Below are positions 10,651 to 22,133 of a stretch of 64,000 nucleotides of DNA, in pieces (within the stretch, counting starts at the first letter, position 1; each line of letters opens with the position of its first letter). Source of the stretch: Bathynomus jamesi (lineage: Eukaryota; Arthropoda; Malacostraca; Isopoda; Cirolanidae). Where the stretch lies: assembly GCA_023014485.1 (NCBI GenBank), contig JAJOZX010001566.1:5001-69000 (forward strand). The letters run 5' to 3'. The position numbers and the translations under genes were made by a program. The notes under the pieces are model-generated. The model was not told the origin of the DNA. It saw only the letters and a program-made list of their open reading frames with translations, and ran no database searches.

Positions 10651-11232
10651 TTAGAAGCACCCTAAACGTGTTTCGCGGATGAAGGTCGCAAAGCAAATAT
10701 CCGTAACGCGCGTAGCTTCTTTATAAACTTCCAAAAACTCCTTACGCTGATTCGGGAACATTTGATTGGCTAATACCCCAATTTGTGATACATCTCTACG
10801 TTGCGCGAATAAGACTAGATATTGTGTATTTAACGACACATCGCGCATGTATCTATTTTTGAAAAATAGATTCTGATTGATGAAGAACACGCTTATGTTA
10901 AGATGGTGGGAGAATACTGTAAATGTCTCGGCAAACGTTTTATCCATCTCCAACATGAGATCGTCAATTACAATGACTGTATGTTCATTTCCCTTTAACG
11001 AATTAACGTCATATACACCTTTGTGGAACAAAATATCATCTTGGTACTCGTTGAACACTGATTGATACGTCGAATAGCACCATATAACTTTATGCACAAA
11101 TTTTGAGAACATCTCTCCCTTTTCTTTAATGATTTTAAGCAAAACAGTTTTACCACATCCTGTAGGGCCAGATATAATACATGTGGATGGGCTCGTGAAC
11201 CTGAATTTTTCTACAGAATCCATTTCTAACAC
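10651..11232 (-). CDS. Polinton A32-type packaging ATPase
   Basis: This is an intact 193-codon frame, one of the best-preserved genes of the element. The Walker A motif is GPTGCGKT at about residues 21-28, and the Walker B strand is HTVIVIDDLM at about 84-93. The later sequence NISVFFINQNLFFK, containing a sensor-like Asn/Gln pair, is typical of the FtsK-HerA packaging ATPases of double-jelly-roll viruses. It would drive DNA into the capsid. It is the first gene of the minus-strand block, starting 92 bp from the plus-strand polymerase exon, which suggests a shared divergent intergenic region. Confidence 0.92.
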   Translation of the reverse strand: MLEMDSVEKFRFTSPSTCIISGPTGCGKTVLLKIIKEKGEMFSKFVHKVIWCYSTYQSVFNEYQDDILFHKGVYDVNSLKGNEHTVIVIDDLMLEMDKTFAETFTVFSHHLNISVFFINQNLFFKNRYMRDVSLNTQYLVLFAQRRDVSQIGVLANQMFPNQRKEFLEVYKEATRVTDICFATFIRETRLGCF

Positions 11233-11324
11233 GTCACACTCCTAAGTGGGTCATTTACAAAATATAATAAATATTTAAGTGATGACCCTTATATTCTACA
11301 GTCTTGCTTTTCTCTTCTCCACAG

Positions 11325-12145
11325 AACCGTGAATGACGATGAGGTACAGCACCCCATCATCGATATTACAGATGACCCCGACGACAGTGTAGTTGTGATC
11401 ACAGAATCCATCCCCGCTGACGAACCCTCACCAGCGATACCTGTAGCACGCGCCAATTCAAAGCGGAGGCATGATGAAGAGCCACGACGTCAGGTATAAA
11501 GCACGCCAGGACGCCGGTTGTTAGACCCCAGTAATAGAGCCCAACCCTCTACGTCTTACGACACAACCCCACAATAGTACCTTCCTCAAATATACCCCCT
11601 TATTCCTGTTCAATTCCGGGTACATCCTCCAAGCCACAGCAGCTTCTCGTTCTGTTGAGGATGGCATAACATTCGAGTTGGTGCGCACCGCTCCCACCCC
11701 AGCCTTGACTAGAAATCGGTATATAGTCAGGGTTGATCCTAGATCCATGTATAGCAATGGTGTTGAACAGACTACGGCGCATAGTTGAACGTATTGTAGA
11801 GTTTGCCCTTCAGAACCGCGACGAACGTGAAGTCAGGACGAGGCTGTCCTTCGGATTCGGGTCAGATGACGGAGATGTAGATGATTTTTGGGTAGTAATA
11901 CCGTTCAGACGCTTGGCAGCTGAAGATATAGAGTATATATTAGGCCGTATAATGCAGGCCTCTCAAATAGTATAGCCTTCAATATGGACAACTTACGGTA
12001 AATATTGACCGTGTCCGTGTTCGGGTCATAGTGCCACACCTTATACTCTTAACTTCAATTCTCAGGCTATTTATAGACGGCATATAAGCGCCGATCGATC
12101 GTGGTGCGGCTTTATAGCAGTAGTCTTGGCCCGTATGTTTACTGT
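11325..12145 (+). pseudogene. Polinton PolB, N-terminal region
   Basis: The acceptor TTCTCTTCTCCACAG ends at 11,324. The following frame is acidic (ITDDPDDSVVVITES) and ends at a stop after 11,500. From about 11,610 other frames show the Polinton polymerase N-terminal pattern: NRYIVRVDP, then VERIVEFALQNRDEREVRTRL, a VIPFRRL motif and a long helix to 11,972, then VNIDRVRVRV and an ARMF segment up to the LINE insertion. Frame changes lie near 11,500, 11,770 and 11,975. The gene resumes at 18,911, after the LINE. Confidence 0.7.
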
Positions 12146-12159
12146 ACTAAATAACGTTC

Positions 12160-14160
12160 TGTTCCCCCTCACTAGCAACACATACACAGTGGAGAACAGC
12201 AAAACAACTGTCATCAGACCACCTGCCCATCATCATTATAACACGTTCTACAATCTGCCCCAACAGCCTTTGGCATGCTTACAGAAATTACAAGAAAGCT
12301 GATTGGGAACAGTTCAAAATACAGACTGAGGAACAATTCACCACATTAAACAGCACACCCATCATCAACATCACTACAACACTCAAGACATTTAATCAGA
12401 TCATCAATAATGCAAACAAATACATACCCGAGATCAACATTAGGAAATACAACCAAAATTACACTAGAGAAATAACTCACCTCATAAGGCAACGTAACAA
12501 CCTCAAACATAACACACAAACACCACACACAGAAACCATAAAACAGCAGATACAACAGCTCAACACAGAAATAAACAACAAACTCAAAGAAAAACAAACA
12601 GAAACATTTAGGGAATTCATAACAACACTAAACCACTCAACAGATACAGCCAGGCTATACAAGACCTATAAACAGCATTACCCACTCTAACAGCGGCATT
12701 CACACCTCAAGCGCGGCTATCTGTCGCAGCCAAAATAATATCCCAACATAGACACAACAACCTAACATTCTAGTTAATCACTACGCCAAGATAAGTCATT
12801 AAACAGAGACAACCAGAAACACACAGACAGACAAACAGCCAGACACAAGAAAACCTACAGACTCGACACGACCATTGCACCCTTCAATACAGACCAGACC
12901 ACCAACATCATCAAAAACATTAAGAATTCGAAGGCTACTGGACCAGACAACATATCTAACATGCACCTTAAGGCTTAAACACTTGGGCCCACAGGGAATA
13001 ATAGCTCTCACAAATATCAGCACATATTCATACCAACACTGTATTATTCCTGACATATGGAAAGAAGGTAAAATTATTACACTACTCAAACCAAACAAAA
13101 ATCCAACAGAACCAGCTTCCGATATACCCATTACTTTACTATGCACACCTTCCAAAGTAACAGAAAGACTAATCTTACAAATCACCAACCCACACATACC
13201 ACTATCGCCTAATCAACATGGATTCAGCTCTCACCACTCAACCACGACATTACTCACTAACCTCATGCAGCACATCATGGATGGCATCAACTCCAGACGA
13301 CCAGCTCAACGTACACTATTAGCAACAATAGACATTAGTAAAGCATTTGATGTATCCCACGCTTCCCTCTCATAAACAAAATACTCAACACAAACATGCA
13401 CAATAACATCAAAAGGTGGCTGAGCAACTATCTTTCAGGAAGATACTCACATGTCACATTTAATGGCAAGTCATCCAAAAACAAGCTTTTTCCGAACGGG
13501 GTTCCTCAAGGCTCTGTTCTCTCACCAACACTCTTCAACTTATACATGCATGACATCCCAACACCCATAGATAACAAGCTTACCTTATCATCATATGCAG
13601 TTGACATCACTCTAACATCCACCCACAACAACATCGACACCGCTACAAATAACCTACAAACATGCATAAACAGTATACAAGACTGGCTCACACACAATAG
13701 ACTCAAAGTAGCGCCCACAAAATCAACCATCACCTTGCTTGCAAGCAACACAAAAGAACACCAGATAACTCCACAGCTTACACTAAACACCACCAACATT
13801 CCACACACTCACGGGACCAAAATACTTGGGGTCACATACAGCATATCATTATCTTTTGCAAACCACATTCAGGATATTAAAAACAAATGTACGTCAAGAC
13901 TTAACACGCTTAGGGTACTAACAGGCACAAACTTTGGACACCAGCAGGAAACAACATCACTCATATACAAACAATATATTCACTCAGTTATGGACTATGC
14001 TAGCCCATGCTGGGCACCCATTATCTCAAACACACATATAAACACCTTACAGACAATACAAAACAACGCACTTCGTATCATTACAGGATGCACTCAAACA
14101 ACACCAATAGAACACCTGCACACAGAAATAAAAATAATGAAAATTAGGGAACATTTAGAC
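12160..14160 (+). pseudogene. LINE copy A endonuclease end and reverse transcriptase
   Basis: The reverse transcriptase runs through frames 12,875-13,375 and 13,396-14,160. Visible blocks are WKEGKIITLLKPNKNP, PITLLCTPSK, a TIDISKAFD motif A, GVPQGSVLSPTLFNLY and a catalytic YAVD in place of YADD (13,592 region). Then come LGVTYS and the thumb RLNTLRVLTGTNFGH. The D-to-V change plus a frameshift near 13,380 mark it as dead. Jockey-like is my best clade guess; a tree of the RT domain would settle it. Confidence 0.88.
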
Positions 14161-15214
14161 GGTGCCCGGACAGTTCGCTACTGGACATTTCGCTACCGGA
14201 CATTTCGCTACTGGACGTTTCGCTACTAGGACATTTCGTTACCGGACATTTCGCTACCATATAAATTTACCAGTAAGTAAAATTAAAAAGGTAATAAAAT
14301 TTATTAAAAAATTACGAGAATTATTAAATGAATACAAGGATTATTAAATAATTACATGAATTACATAAATTATTACGCATGATTACATGAATTATTAAAA
14401 GAATTTTATATTTTAAAAATGAATGAAAGAATGCATAAAACATTTGATACATTAAAATATCTAAAAATATTTAAGATTATGCGCAATAGCGCGAAGGAAT
14501 TCCAGTTTATTTCCAGAATCGTATCTTCTCAGTAAATTATGGATCCTGTGCTCACAGTCCCTATACTTTTTCTGAGTTGCGTTTAGGTTAGGTTAGGTTA
14601 GTTTAGGTAACGTTACAGTATAAACAATTAAAAGAACACAAGACATACAAAAAATTAAAAGAACAACGGAAATATAAGAATTAGAAGAACAAAAGGCAAA
14701 GGATATAAAAAAAATATTCCAATCAAACCAATTAAAAATTAAAATGTAGATAGAGGAACCAACCTTTATGGAAGCGCGAGTGACCAGACACTGAATTGCT
14801 AATAAAGAAGCCCTAACAAGGTGAATAAAGGTGAGTATTTTTCTCGAAAATTCTAAAGTTAGTTGGTAAGTTATGTTGCTATTTTTTGTATTTAAGTAAC
14901 CAAAAGGGGAGAGGCAGAGGGATCAATGTTAAATGTCGGTTTTTATAAAAAGAGATTCTAAAATTCTAAAAATTCTAAGAGAAGTGTCATCAGATGATGA
15001 GGCTAAAATTTTAAAATGTTTATCCAAAAGGGCAAGATTGCAGGACTGGGCATGTTCTCTTATAGGAGAAAATTCTTTAACGACAGCGAAGTTAGATGCC
15101 GGTAGCGAAATGTCCGGTAGCGAAATGTCCTAGTAGCGAAACGTCCAGTAGCGAAATGTCCGGTAGCGAAATGTCTGGTAGCGAATTGTCCAGTAGCGAA
15201 CGGTCCTAGCACCC
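14161..15214. mobile_element. Foldback-type hAT element 1 (ATTTAGAC duplication)
   Basis: The 8-bp duplication ATTTAGAC lies at 14,153-14,160 and 15,215-15,222. The ends are GGTGCCCGGACAGTTCGCTA and the inverse of GGGTGCTAGGACCGTTCGCTA. Each arm consists of five or more tandem GGACATTTCGCTACC-type units, so the arms can fold over about 100 bp. The interior contains a TTAGG array (14,583-14,612) and no transposase. The target fits the hAT preference nTCTAGAn except at one base. Non-autonomous. Confidence 0.9.
14583..14612 (+). repeat. Interstitial (TTAGG)n
   Basis: About five TTAGG units lie inside foldback element 1, followed by a diverged GTTTAGGTAACG. Confidence 0.9.
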
Positions 15215-15291
15215 ATTTAGACATGAGGGGAAACACAATTCATGGCAGCAGCGACAACTAACCCACAACACCCTCGCCACTACATGTACAA

Positions 15292-17794
15292 TAGGGTGGC
15301 CCACTTTTCAATTTTTTTTGAAAAGTATAGGTAATCGTGGTTTTTCCCATTATTTGGCACTATACTAGCACATTGGTACCATTTTTACAAAAATTGATCA
15401 ATATTTAGGGGTCTCGCATCGACCTTGAAATTACGATTTTTTTTAAAAATGAGTACTTTTTAACTTTTTACTGAATCAAGATAAATCATTAAGTAGGGAT
15501 GTTTTCTGAATCCTCTTAATGAGAGAAGTCGTTTGGTGTGCCTGCCAATGTCATACGACTAACGGTTTAAAGGTTGTGCCTGTATACAGGTAATACCAAT
15601 GTGCTAGTGTAGTGCCAAATAATGGGAAAAACCACGATCACCTATACTTTTCAAAAAAATGATCACCATACCCGGGCGGAATGTATAATGTATATAGGTA
15701 ATTAGAAAATGCACTATGCCTGTGCCAGGTACCTAACCTATTTCTTTTTGCAGATCATAACATTTTGAAATTCTGTCTGAGTTCCTCATCCTTTGTCATG
15801 GACAAATCGATGGCAACCATAACTGGAAGAACTCGTGAAGCTACAAATAGAGAGTCATCAAAAGGAAAGGCGAAAATAACATCGCTACCTTCTCTAAGAT
15901 CGGCCTCGGAAATTTTTTTAGTTGGCCAACCGTCGTCCTCCATCAGTGGTAGCAAATTGCCAAAAACACGGCAGGTTTTGCAATACTTCTTCAGTGTTAT
16001 CCAGTACACTGCTAACAGGAAAGACGCATTCAAAGAAACCGTAAACAACGTCTTAAAGTTTTGGAATATGGCCCGCATTAAAACAACTGATCCTTTGTTT
16101 CAGCAGTTGAAGAGAAGGTTAGTTCATTTTTTGTGCAAGGTAAAGTTAGGACACACATGATATTCCACTAGTTTATAAAACAGCAAGCCAAACCGGAACT
16201 TCAGAGTTTTCTCACACAATTTTCTTGTTTATTATTTTTGAAGATGGGACGAGCTCGATCTCTCGACCTACTGCAAGCTGCAGGTCGAGAATCTGGCGGA
16301 GAGTACGTGGCTATAGAACTCCGGGACGCGGGGTCAGCTTCCTGAGCACAGCTTCTGGTTTCGTCAGAGACGATTACCGGGAAGTGGCAAAGATCACGCT
16401 CCTGGAACTCGGGACACAACCACGCCGTGGCATTCACCTCATGCGCCCAGGAGCCTACCACCACGCAAGATGGATGGCTAAAGTTAGTATTTCAAACAAA
16501 AATAATCTAGAGATAAGTTTAAATGTTATTCAAAGATAAACATTTCATTATAACGCAAACAAAGTAATTGGTAACAATAAACCTGTCTTACTTACAATGG
16601 TGCCTATTCTGTTTCAGGTCATCTACTACACAAAACTGCTGATGTTCAGTAGGCAGCTGGAGCTCGACGCCGAGCTGGTCGACAAACTGCACAGGATCGT
16701 GGTGTTCATCGCTCTTCTGTACGTACCAGCTTGGTTGGCGGCCCCTGTAGCAGCTGATGCGCCGTTGAATGACCTGGTACTATACCAGCGTTTTCTGAGG
16801 TATAGGGCAGTGGACCGCGAGGTGGCAGAAGCGTCACTGGCAGTGATGAGGCGGCACTTCTGGTATCTAAGGCCTCAGACCGTCATCTTCGCTCTATGGC
16901 AGCAACAAGGTGGATGGCACTGTGAAGCAACAGATGGCAGAGAAGCTGTCCCACCTCCCTGTACCCAAAGACTTCACATACGAAACGTCTCAGTCGACGA
17001 GATGACGCTACTCCCCGACCTGTTCGACGAGTCCTCCTGGTTCTTATTTGCAGGTCTGAAGATGTATGGGTCTTCGTGGCTCACCCTGCCAACTGATAAG
17101 TGGGACGAGAACGAGGACTTTTGTCGTCTGAAGGATGTGATCTCTAATCTCCAGGTCACCAATGACGTCGCTGAAAGAGGAGTCCAACTGATACAAGACT
17201 ATGCGAACACGGTCACAAAGGACGAGGCACAGCTGCAGGATCTTCTGCAAGTGGTGGAAAAGAACCGGAAAGAGCTCTGCGACTTCAAGAAGTCATCACT
17301 CGCCACGATGACATAGCACAGAGGGACAACGTTGCAGCCAGTGACGTGTGATAGTGGTCAATACAATGCAAAAGTGATTGTTTAAGTTATTGTTTCTTTC
17401 TTCCTTATTTGTCTGCTATTTGCTGATTTTTTTAAAAGTATAGGTGATCGTGGTTTTTGCCATTATTTGGCACTATACTAGCACATTGGTATTACCTGTA
17501 TACAGGCACAACTTTTAAAACCGTTAATCGTATGACATTGGAAGGCACAACAAACGACTTCTCTCATCAAGAGGATTCAGAAAACATCCCTACTTAATGA
17601 TTTATCTTGATTCAGTACAAAGTTAAAAGTACGCATTTAAAAAAAAACCTCGTAATTTCAAGGTCGATGTGAGATCCCTAAATATTGATCAATTTTTGTA
17701 AAAATGGTACCAATGTGCTAGTATAGTGCCAAATAATGGGAAAAACTACGATAACCTATACTTTCAAAAAAAAATTGAAAAGTGGGCCACCCTA
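15292..17794 (+). mobile_element. hAT-type transposon with a spliced gene
   Basis: The ends are TAGGGTGGCCCACTTTTCAA and its inverted copy TTGAAAAGTGGGCCACCCTA, and similarity continues inward for roughly 100 bp. The 8-bp duplication is ATGTACAA (15,284-15,291 and 17,795-17,802) and fits nTnnnnAn. The 2.5-kb length and the gene inside suggest a once autonomous copy. It lies in LINE copy A 77 bp after foldback element 1, so the LINE was hit twice in almost the same place. Confidence 0.93.
15765..17316 (+). pseudogene. Three-exon transposase-like gene of the hAT-type element
   Basis: My exon model is 15,765-16,115 (before GTTAGTTC), about 16,245-16,482 (after TATTTTTGAAG, before GTTAGT) and 16,618-17,316 (after TTCTGTTTCAG). 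The first exon is basic and Ser-rich. The second ends in PGAYHHARWMAK, whose reading continues across the last intron. The third holds the long helical core ending LQVTNDVAERGVQLIQDY and TKDEAQLQDLLQVVEKNRK, a C-terminus I recognise from many arthropod transposon proteins. Exon 2 has competing frames near its start, so a frameshift may be present. GC content is higher than the flanks. Transposase function is inferred from the termini and 8-bp duplication. Confidence 0.6.
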
Positions 17795-17920
17795 ATGTAC
17801 AATCATGCACCGACACCTCGCACCATTAAGGTAACACCAGAGAGACATTATAATCAAATACTCCATTCCATACCACGCCCCACAGACATCATACAGTACA
17901 GAAAACACATACACACACGC

Positions 17921-18517
17921 AAAGCTGGGCACTTGCGGTATTTTTTGCGGTACTGCGGTACTGCGGTAATACCGCACTACCAAACCGGTACCGCATAACG
18001 CAGTACCGCAAAGGATCGCTGAAAGTACAGCAGTACCGCTACCGCATTCAAATTTCCCGCGGTACTTTCCGCGGTACCGACAAACACGACTTTTCAAAAA
18101 ATTAACACTTTTTTTGAAGTAAACCTATTACAGGAGTACAGTAAGACGAATGCTGCGTGTGTTGCATCAGCCTAACTCTAGACACGTTAAGTTTTCGTCA
18201 GAACATGTTACGTTGCCATCCTATCACAACGCCTCAGTGCAGTGCTTGCTTTGAGCCGGTTGCACGTGTTACTTTCTGTGACAAAGATCGATTTTTAGCC
18301 ATTATGGCAGAAAGTTCAGGTGCGAAATCGCCGATATGCAATTTCTGAAAATATGTGCTATTACTTGTGTTGTTCTTGTGTGCAGTACCGCAGTACCGCG
18401 GAACGCACCAGGGGGACCTGAAAAAGTACCGCAGTACCGCGTAACGCACTGGGCATGCTGAGGTACCGCAGTACCGCGTAACGCACCCCCAAATTTTGGT
18501 ACCGCGCCCACCACTGC
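17921..18517. mobile_element. hAT-type MITE with GGTACCGC repeats
   Basis: The 8-bp duplication ACACACGC (17,913-17,920 and 18,518-18,525) brackets 597 bp. Ends read AAAGCTGGGCACTTGCGGTA and, inverted, GCAGTGGTGGGCGCGGTACC, an imperfect pair. Multiple GCGGTACTGCGGTACT motifs crowd both ends in opposite orientation. No transposase frame is seen. Confidence 0.82.
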
Positions 18518-18525
18518 ACACACGC

Positions 18526-18902
18526 ACCTAACTCACAAAGCACTGACACGACTCGGTCCGAATGCAGTCCTAGGTGCGAAGCCGCCACTCATTAACAGGT
18601 CAGAGATCAGCCTGAGCAAATCGAATCGAATTAACTTAGCACGATTCCGATGTGGAAATCACCCCAACTTGCAGACATATAAACACAGACTAGACAACTC
18701 CACAGACGACACCTGCCACCTGTGCCAGGACACACCACAAACAATTGAACACATTATGACAGACTGTACCACTCTAGCACAACAACGAACACAACACAAC
18801 ATCACTAGTGCGCTGAACCTCTTGTCCACTCCGGAGAGGACAATCGGTTACCTGCGTGCCGCCGGCTTGCTCGATGAGGGTGGGCTGATCGGTTAAACAA
18901 CA
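18526..18902 (+). pseudogene. LINE copy A, C-terminal coding end and tail
   Basis: The frame from 18,669 to the stop near 18,896 has a Cys-rich end, CHLCQDTPQTIEHIMTDC, followed by LLSTPERTIGYLRAAGLL. It matches the same region of copy B (37,012-36,782). A short 3' tail, AACAACAAC, follows. Confidence 0.85.
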
Positions 18903-20387
18903 ACTAAATACACGGGTCAAAAACATTTGGTCGCTTACGGTAGTGCTACGTGCCCATAAACTAGTTGTAGACTGTAAACTTGAATTTTACTGTAATATGA
19001 GTCCTGAAGAGCTGAGAAGGGTAGAACCGGAAATGAATGCCCGTATAGTTGTATTTGGAATGGATGATCGTCGTAGTACTGTGTGTGTGTTTTTAAAAGC
19101 CGTGTGAGAGATCGCACAAGACCCCTACTTATTTTAGGGCTGTCAGGAACAACATATCTACCCATCCGCAATATACTGTAGGTGACCTTTGCGCGAGTTA
19201 TGATAAAAGTCGAAAATATGGACGACATCATGATTTGTGTAAGTGGTGTATCGAGTTTGCGGATGATATAGTGAAACATTGTAAAGATTGCCACATGGTA
19301 TGTGAGCAGTGTAAAAGCTCCAAATGTGAAAGCCGTGTTGTTGAAGCTGAGAAGAGGGATTGTGATGTGTGTAGACGGACATTTTTCAATAATAACTGTT
19401 TTGAGCTCCATAAATCAATTGGCACGTGCAGGAAAACGAGAATCTGTGAATGTGGTATGTTTCATATGATGGATAATTGGGGTAATTTCAAGCATAAATG
19501 TGTTGAAATTCACTGTTCTACACGCCATGAGAAATATAAGGCGGTTGGTGTAAAGCATGTATGTTATATGAAAGACGCAAAGCCTAAAAATAGCCCTTTT
19601 ATAACTGTGTACTACGATATAGAAACATACACGAACGCTGAAACCAAAGAGGTTATTCCATATTTACTTGTAAGCCAGACTATCTGTGATGAGTGTATGG
19701 AGATCGAGTGTGATGAGTGTCACAAATGTTGTAAACGGACAAGCGTTTTTAAAAAGATTGCCCACGATAGCCCTGTGAAACTCTTTGTATCCTATATTGT
19801 CAAGTTAGCGGGCAAGTTCAAAAAAATGACTGTATATTCTTGCCCATAACGGGGCAAAATTTGACACAATTCCTTTCTAAGGAGTTGCTTGAGCACGAGT
19901 CATCTGAGATATTTACAGGTGATCCCTTGAAAAGAAGCAACAAACTAATACATATGCAAATAAGAGGTAATGTACAGTTTAAAGACACTTTATTATTCCC
20001 ACCTTGTAAATTAGCAAAGTTACCCAAGGTGATGGGCGTAGCCGCTGAAGTTTCAAAAGGATATTTCCTTTACACATTCCTCACGAGCGAAACTTTAAAT
20101 TACGTAGGACTACCTCCACCCAAACATTACTTTAGCTCTGAATGTATGAGTACAGATGAACGTGAAGATTTTGACCGATACTACAACAGTTTTAATGAAT
20201 GTAATCCTTATAATATAGTTGATGAATGTGAGCGTTATTGCGTAATGATGTGCGCGTGCTTAGAATATGTTTCCAGGCGTTTAGAAGGATGTACATAGGC
20301 CGTTTCAAATGCGATCCGTTGCAAGTCGCAACCACGATCGCCTCATTATGTTTTACGGTGTTCAAGAATAACGTCATGCCTAAAGAC

Positions 20388-20983
20388 CAGTGGCGACTGG
20401 CGTATAGGAGCGATGGAGCGGTCGCTCCCCCTTGCTTGAAACGATAAATATTAATTTAACAGATAAAAAATATATTAATTTTAAGATATTAAAATAAATA
20501 TTCTTGAAATATATTTTAAAAATTCATGTGGCATATCATGATTCATGAGGCATTTTGAGTAAGCCTTCATACAGTACATAATATTCTAAACTTATAGCAT
20601 AGCTTCAAACAGCGTACCGCTGTTTGAATACAAAATAATATTGCAGCCGAATGGAGCGATAGATTTTTCGCTCAAGTAAATATAAATTATATTTTACTGT
20701 TGTAATGAAAATATAAGTACAATCGCGAATTTTTTTATAATAACAACTTTATTTTTACTAATAGTTACTTCAGTAATAATGATATAAGCCATTTATATGT
20801 ATTTTATTGAAATTATTACTTATTTGTAATTAACTAGAATTGTACGTCTGGCATAGCCGCATATGTTAATACAAGTACTCTTGTGAGCGGCAGTTGGATT
20901 CGCGCTAGCCTATTGTGAGTCCGTGTTGTCGTACAATTTTATGAAATCGCACCCCCATACATTTATACCACGAGTCGCCACTG
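20388..20983. mobile_element. hAT MITE inserted in PolB
   Basis: The exact 8-bp duplication CTAAAGAC (20,380-20,387 and 20,984-20,991) flanks 596 bp. The inverted ends share CAGTGGCGACT. The interior is AT-rich without a frame. The polymerase reading frame on the two sides is continuous once the element and one duplication copy are discounted, which confirms the boundaries independently. Confidence 0.95.
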
Positions 20984-22133
20984 CTAAAGACACCTTAGCC
21001 GTTATTCACAGAAACAATCCCCGCAGTTATGGGCACCAGGCTATTTACTGGCCCATACACCTACAGCAACAGACAGGTGTATACATAAAGCATGCCCACA
21101 ACACGGGGGAAGTACCCATTAAGGTTAATGGTCGTGTTTTTTGGGTTGATGGTCTAAGTGAAAACCGTGCCACTGGTGAGAAGACTGTGCTCCTTTAACG
21201 GTTGCTGGTGGCACGGATGCCCCCGTCCTGATCGTAGAATCGTTTATATCCACGGTAGATCCCCTACCGACAGCCTCGCATGGACCCGCACCCGCGATCA
21301 ACTTATAGGTTCCCAGTTCACTCACAAAGTATTGTGGGAGCATGAGTGTGATGCACGGATGGAAACAGATGGACAGTACCGTGAAGAAATAAACACGATC
21401 AAGCGTTCAATGGTGCTGGATCCTCTCAAATGCGGTGATAGCTTGTTCGGAGGGCGTACAAATCCCTTCAAGCTATACTTTCCGCCTACGGAGGGCGTGA
21501 AACTCCATTACTACGACGTCTGTTCTTTATATCCCCACGTGATGAAGAACAATCCGTACCCCGTGGGTGCACCTCAGAAACTGGTGGGACCTGACCTGCC
21601 AACCATCGAGGTGTTCTCAACAAATTTGAACGGGTACTATTTCGGTCTTTCTTTTGTAGATGTGCTCCCCCCACGCGATTTATGGATGCCGATCTTACCC
21701 GTCGTTATTGATCACAAGCTCATGTTTCCCTTGTGCGTGAAGTGCGCAGAGGAGAACAATGGGAATGTAATCATACAACCAACCAGCGTAAGATCAGAGG
21801 GGTATGTACAAGCCCAGAGCTGGATCTAGCTGTTCGCCATGGCTACAGATTACACTGGTATGCATATGAAATTTTTTTGTCTGCTGTGAGGGTTTTTTCA
21901 ACTCATATTATATAATTCGACCATGCTGAATTCGAAAATGACATTGGTTTTCCTCAATCAGGTCAGGTTTTTTCTCTATTTGCCATTTATTATAAGTCCA
22001 ATTTTATCCCCAAATTTATTGATTTTTTTAGCTTAAACACTGTAGATACGAGTAATATTATAAGAACACTCGTGAAAAATGAAAACATTGTGTGAATAAA
22101 TATTTTATTCATACAATGAATATGGAAAAAAGT

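Larger units (their letters stand above)
12146..18910 (+). mobile_element. Jockey-like LINE copy A, inserted in PolB, itself interrupted
   Basis: The insertion is bounded by the 8-bp duplication ACTAAATA (12,146-12,153 and 18,903-18,910), with the LINE itself at 12,154-18,902. It is 5' truncated in the endonuclease domain (SSDHLPI near 12,216) and ends in an AAACAACAAC tail. Three hAT-type elements interrupt it at 14,161, 15,292 and 17,921, each with its own duplication. LINE sequence aligns with copies B (36,766-43,151) and C (44,701-45,452), which let me tell LINE DNA from inserts. The plus-strand orientation matches PolB. Confidence 0.9.

Noticed and set aside
12346..13197. Hydrophobic Cys/Val-rich minus ORFs opposite the LINE
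   Set aside because: They are antisense shadows of the LINE reverse transcriptase; the same pattern appears opposite copy B.
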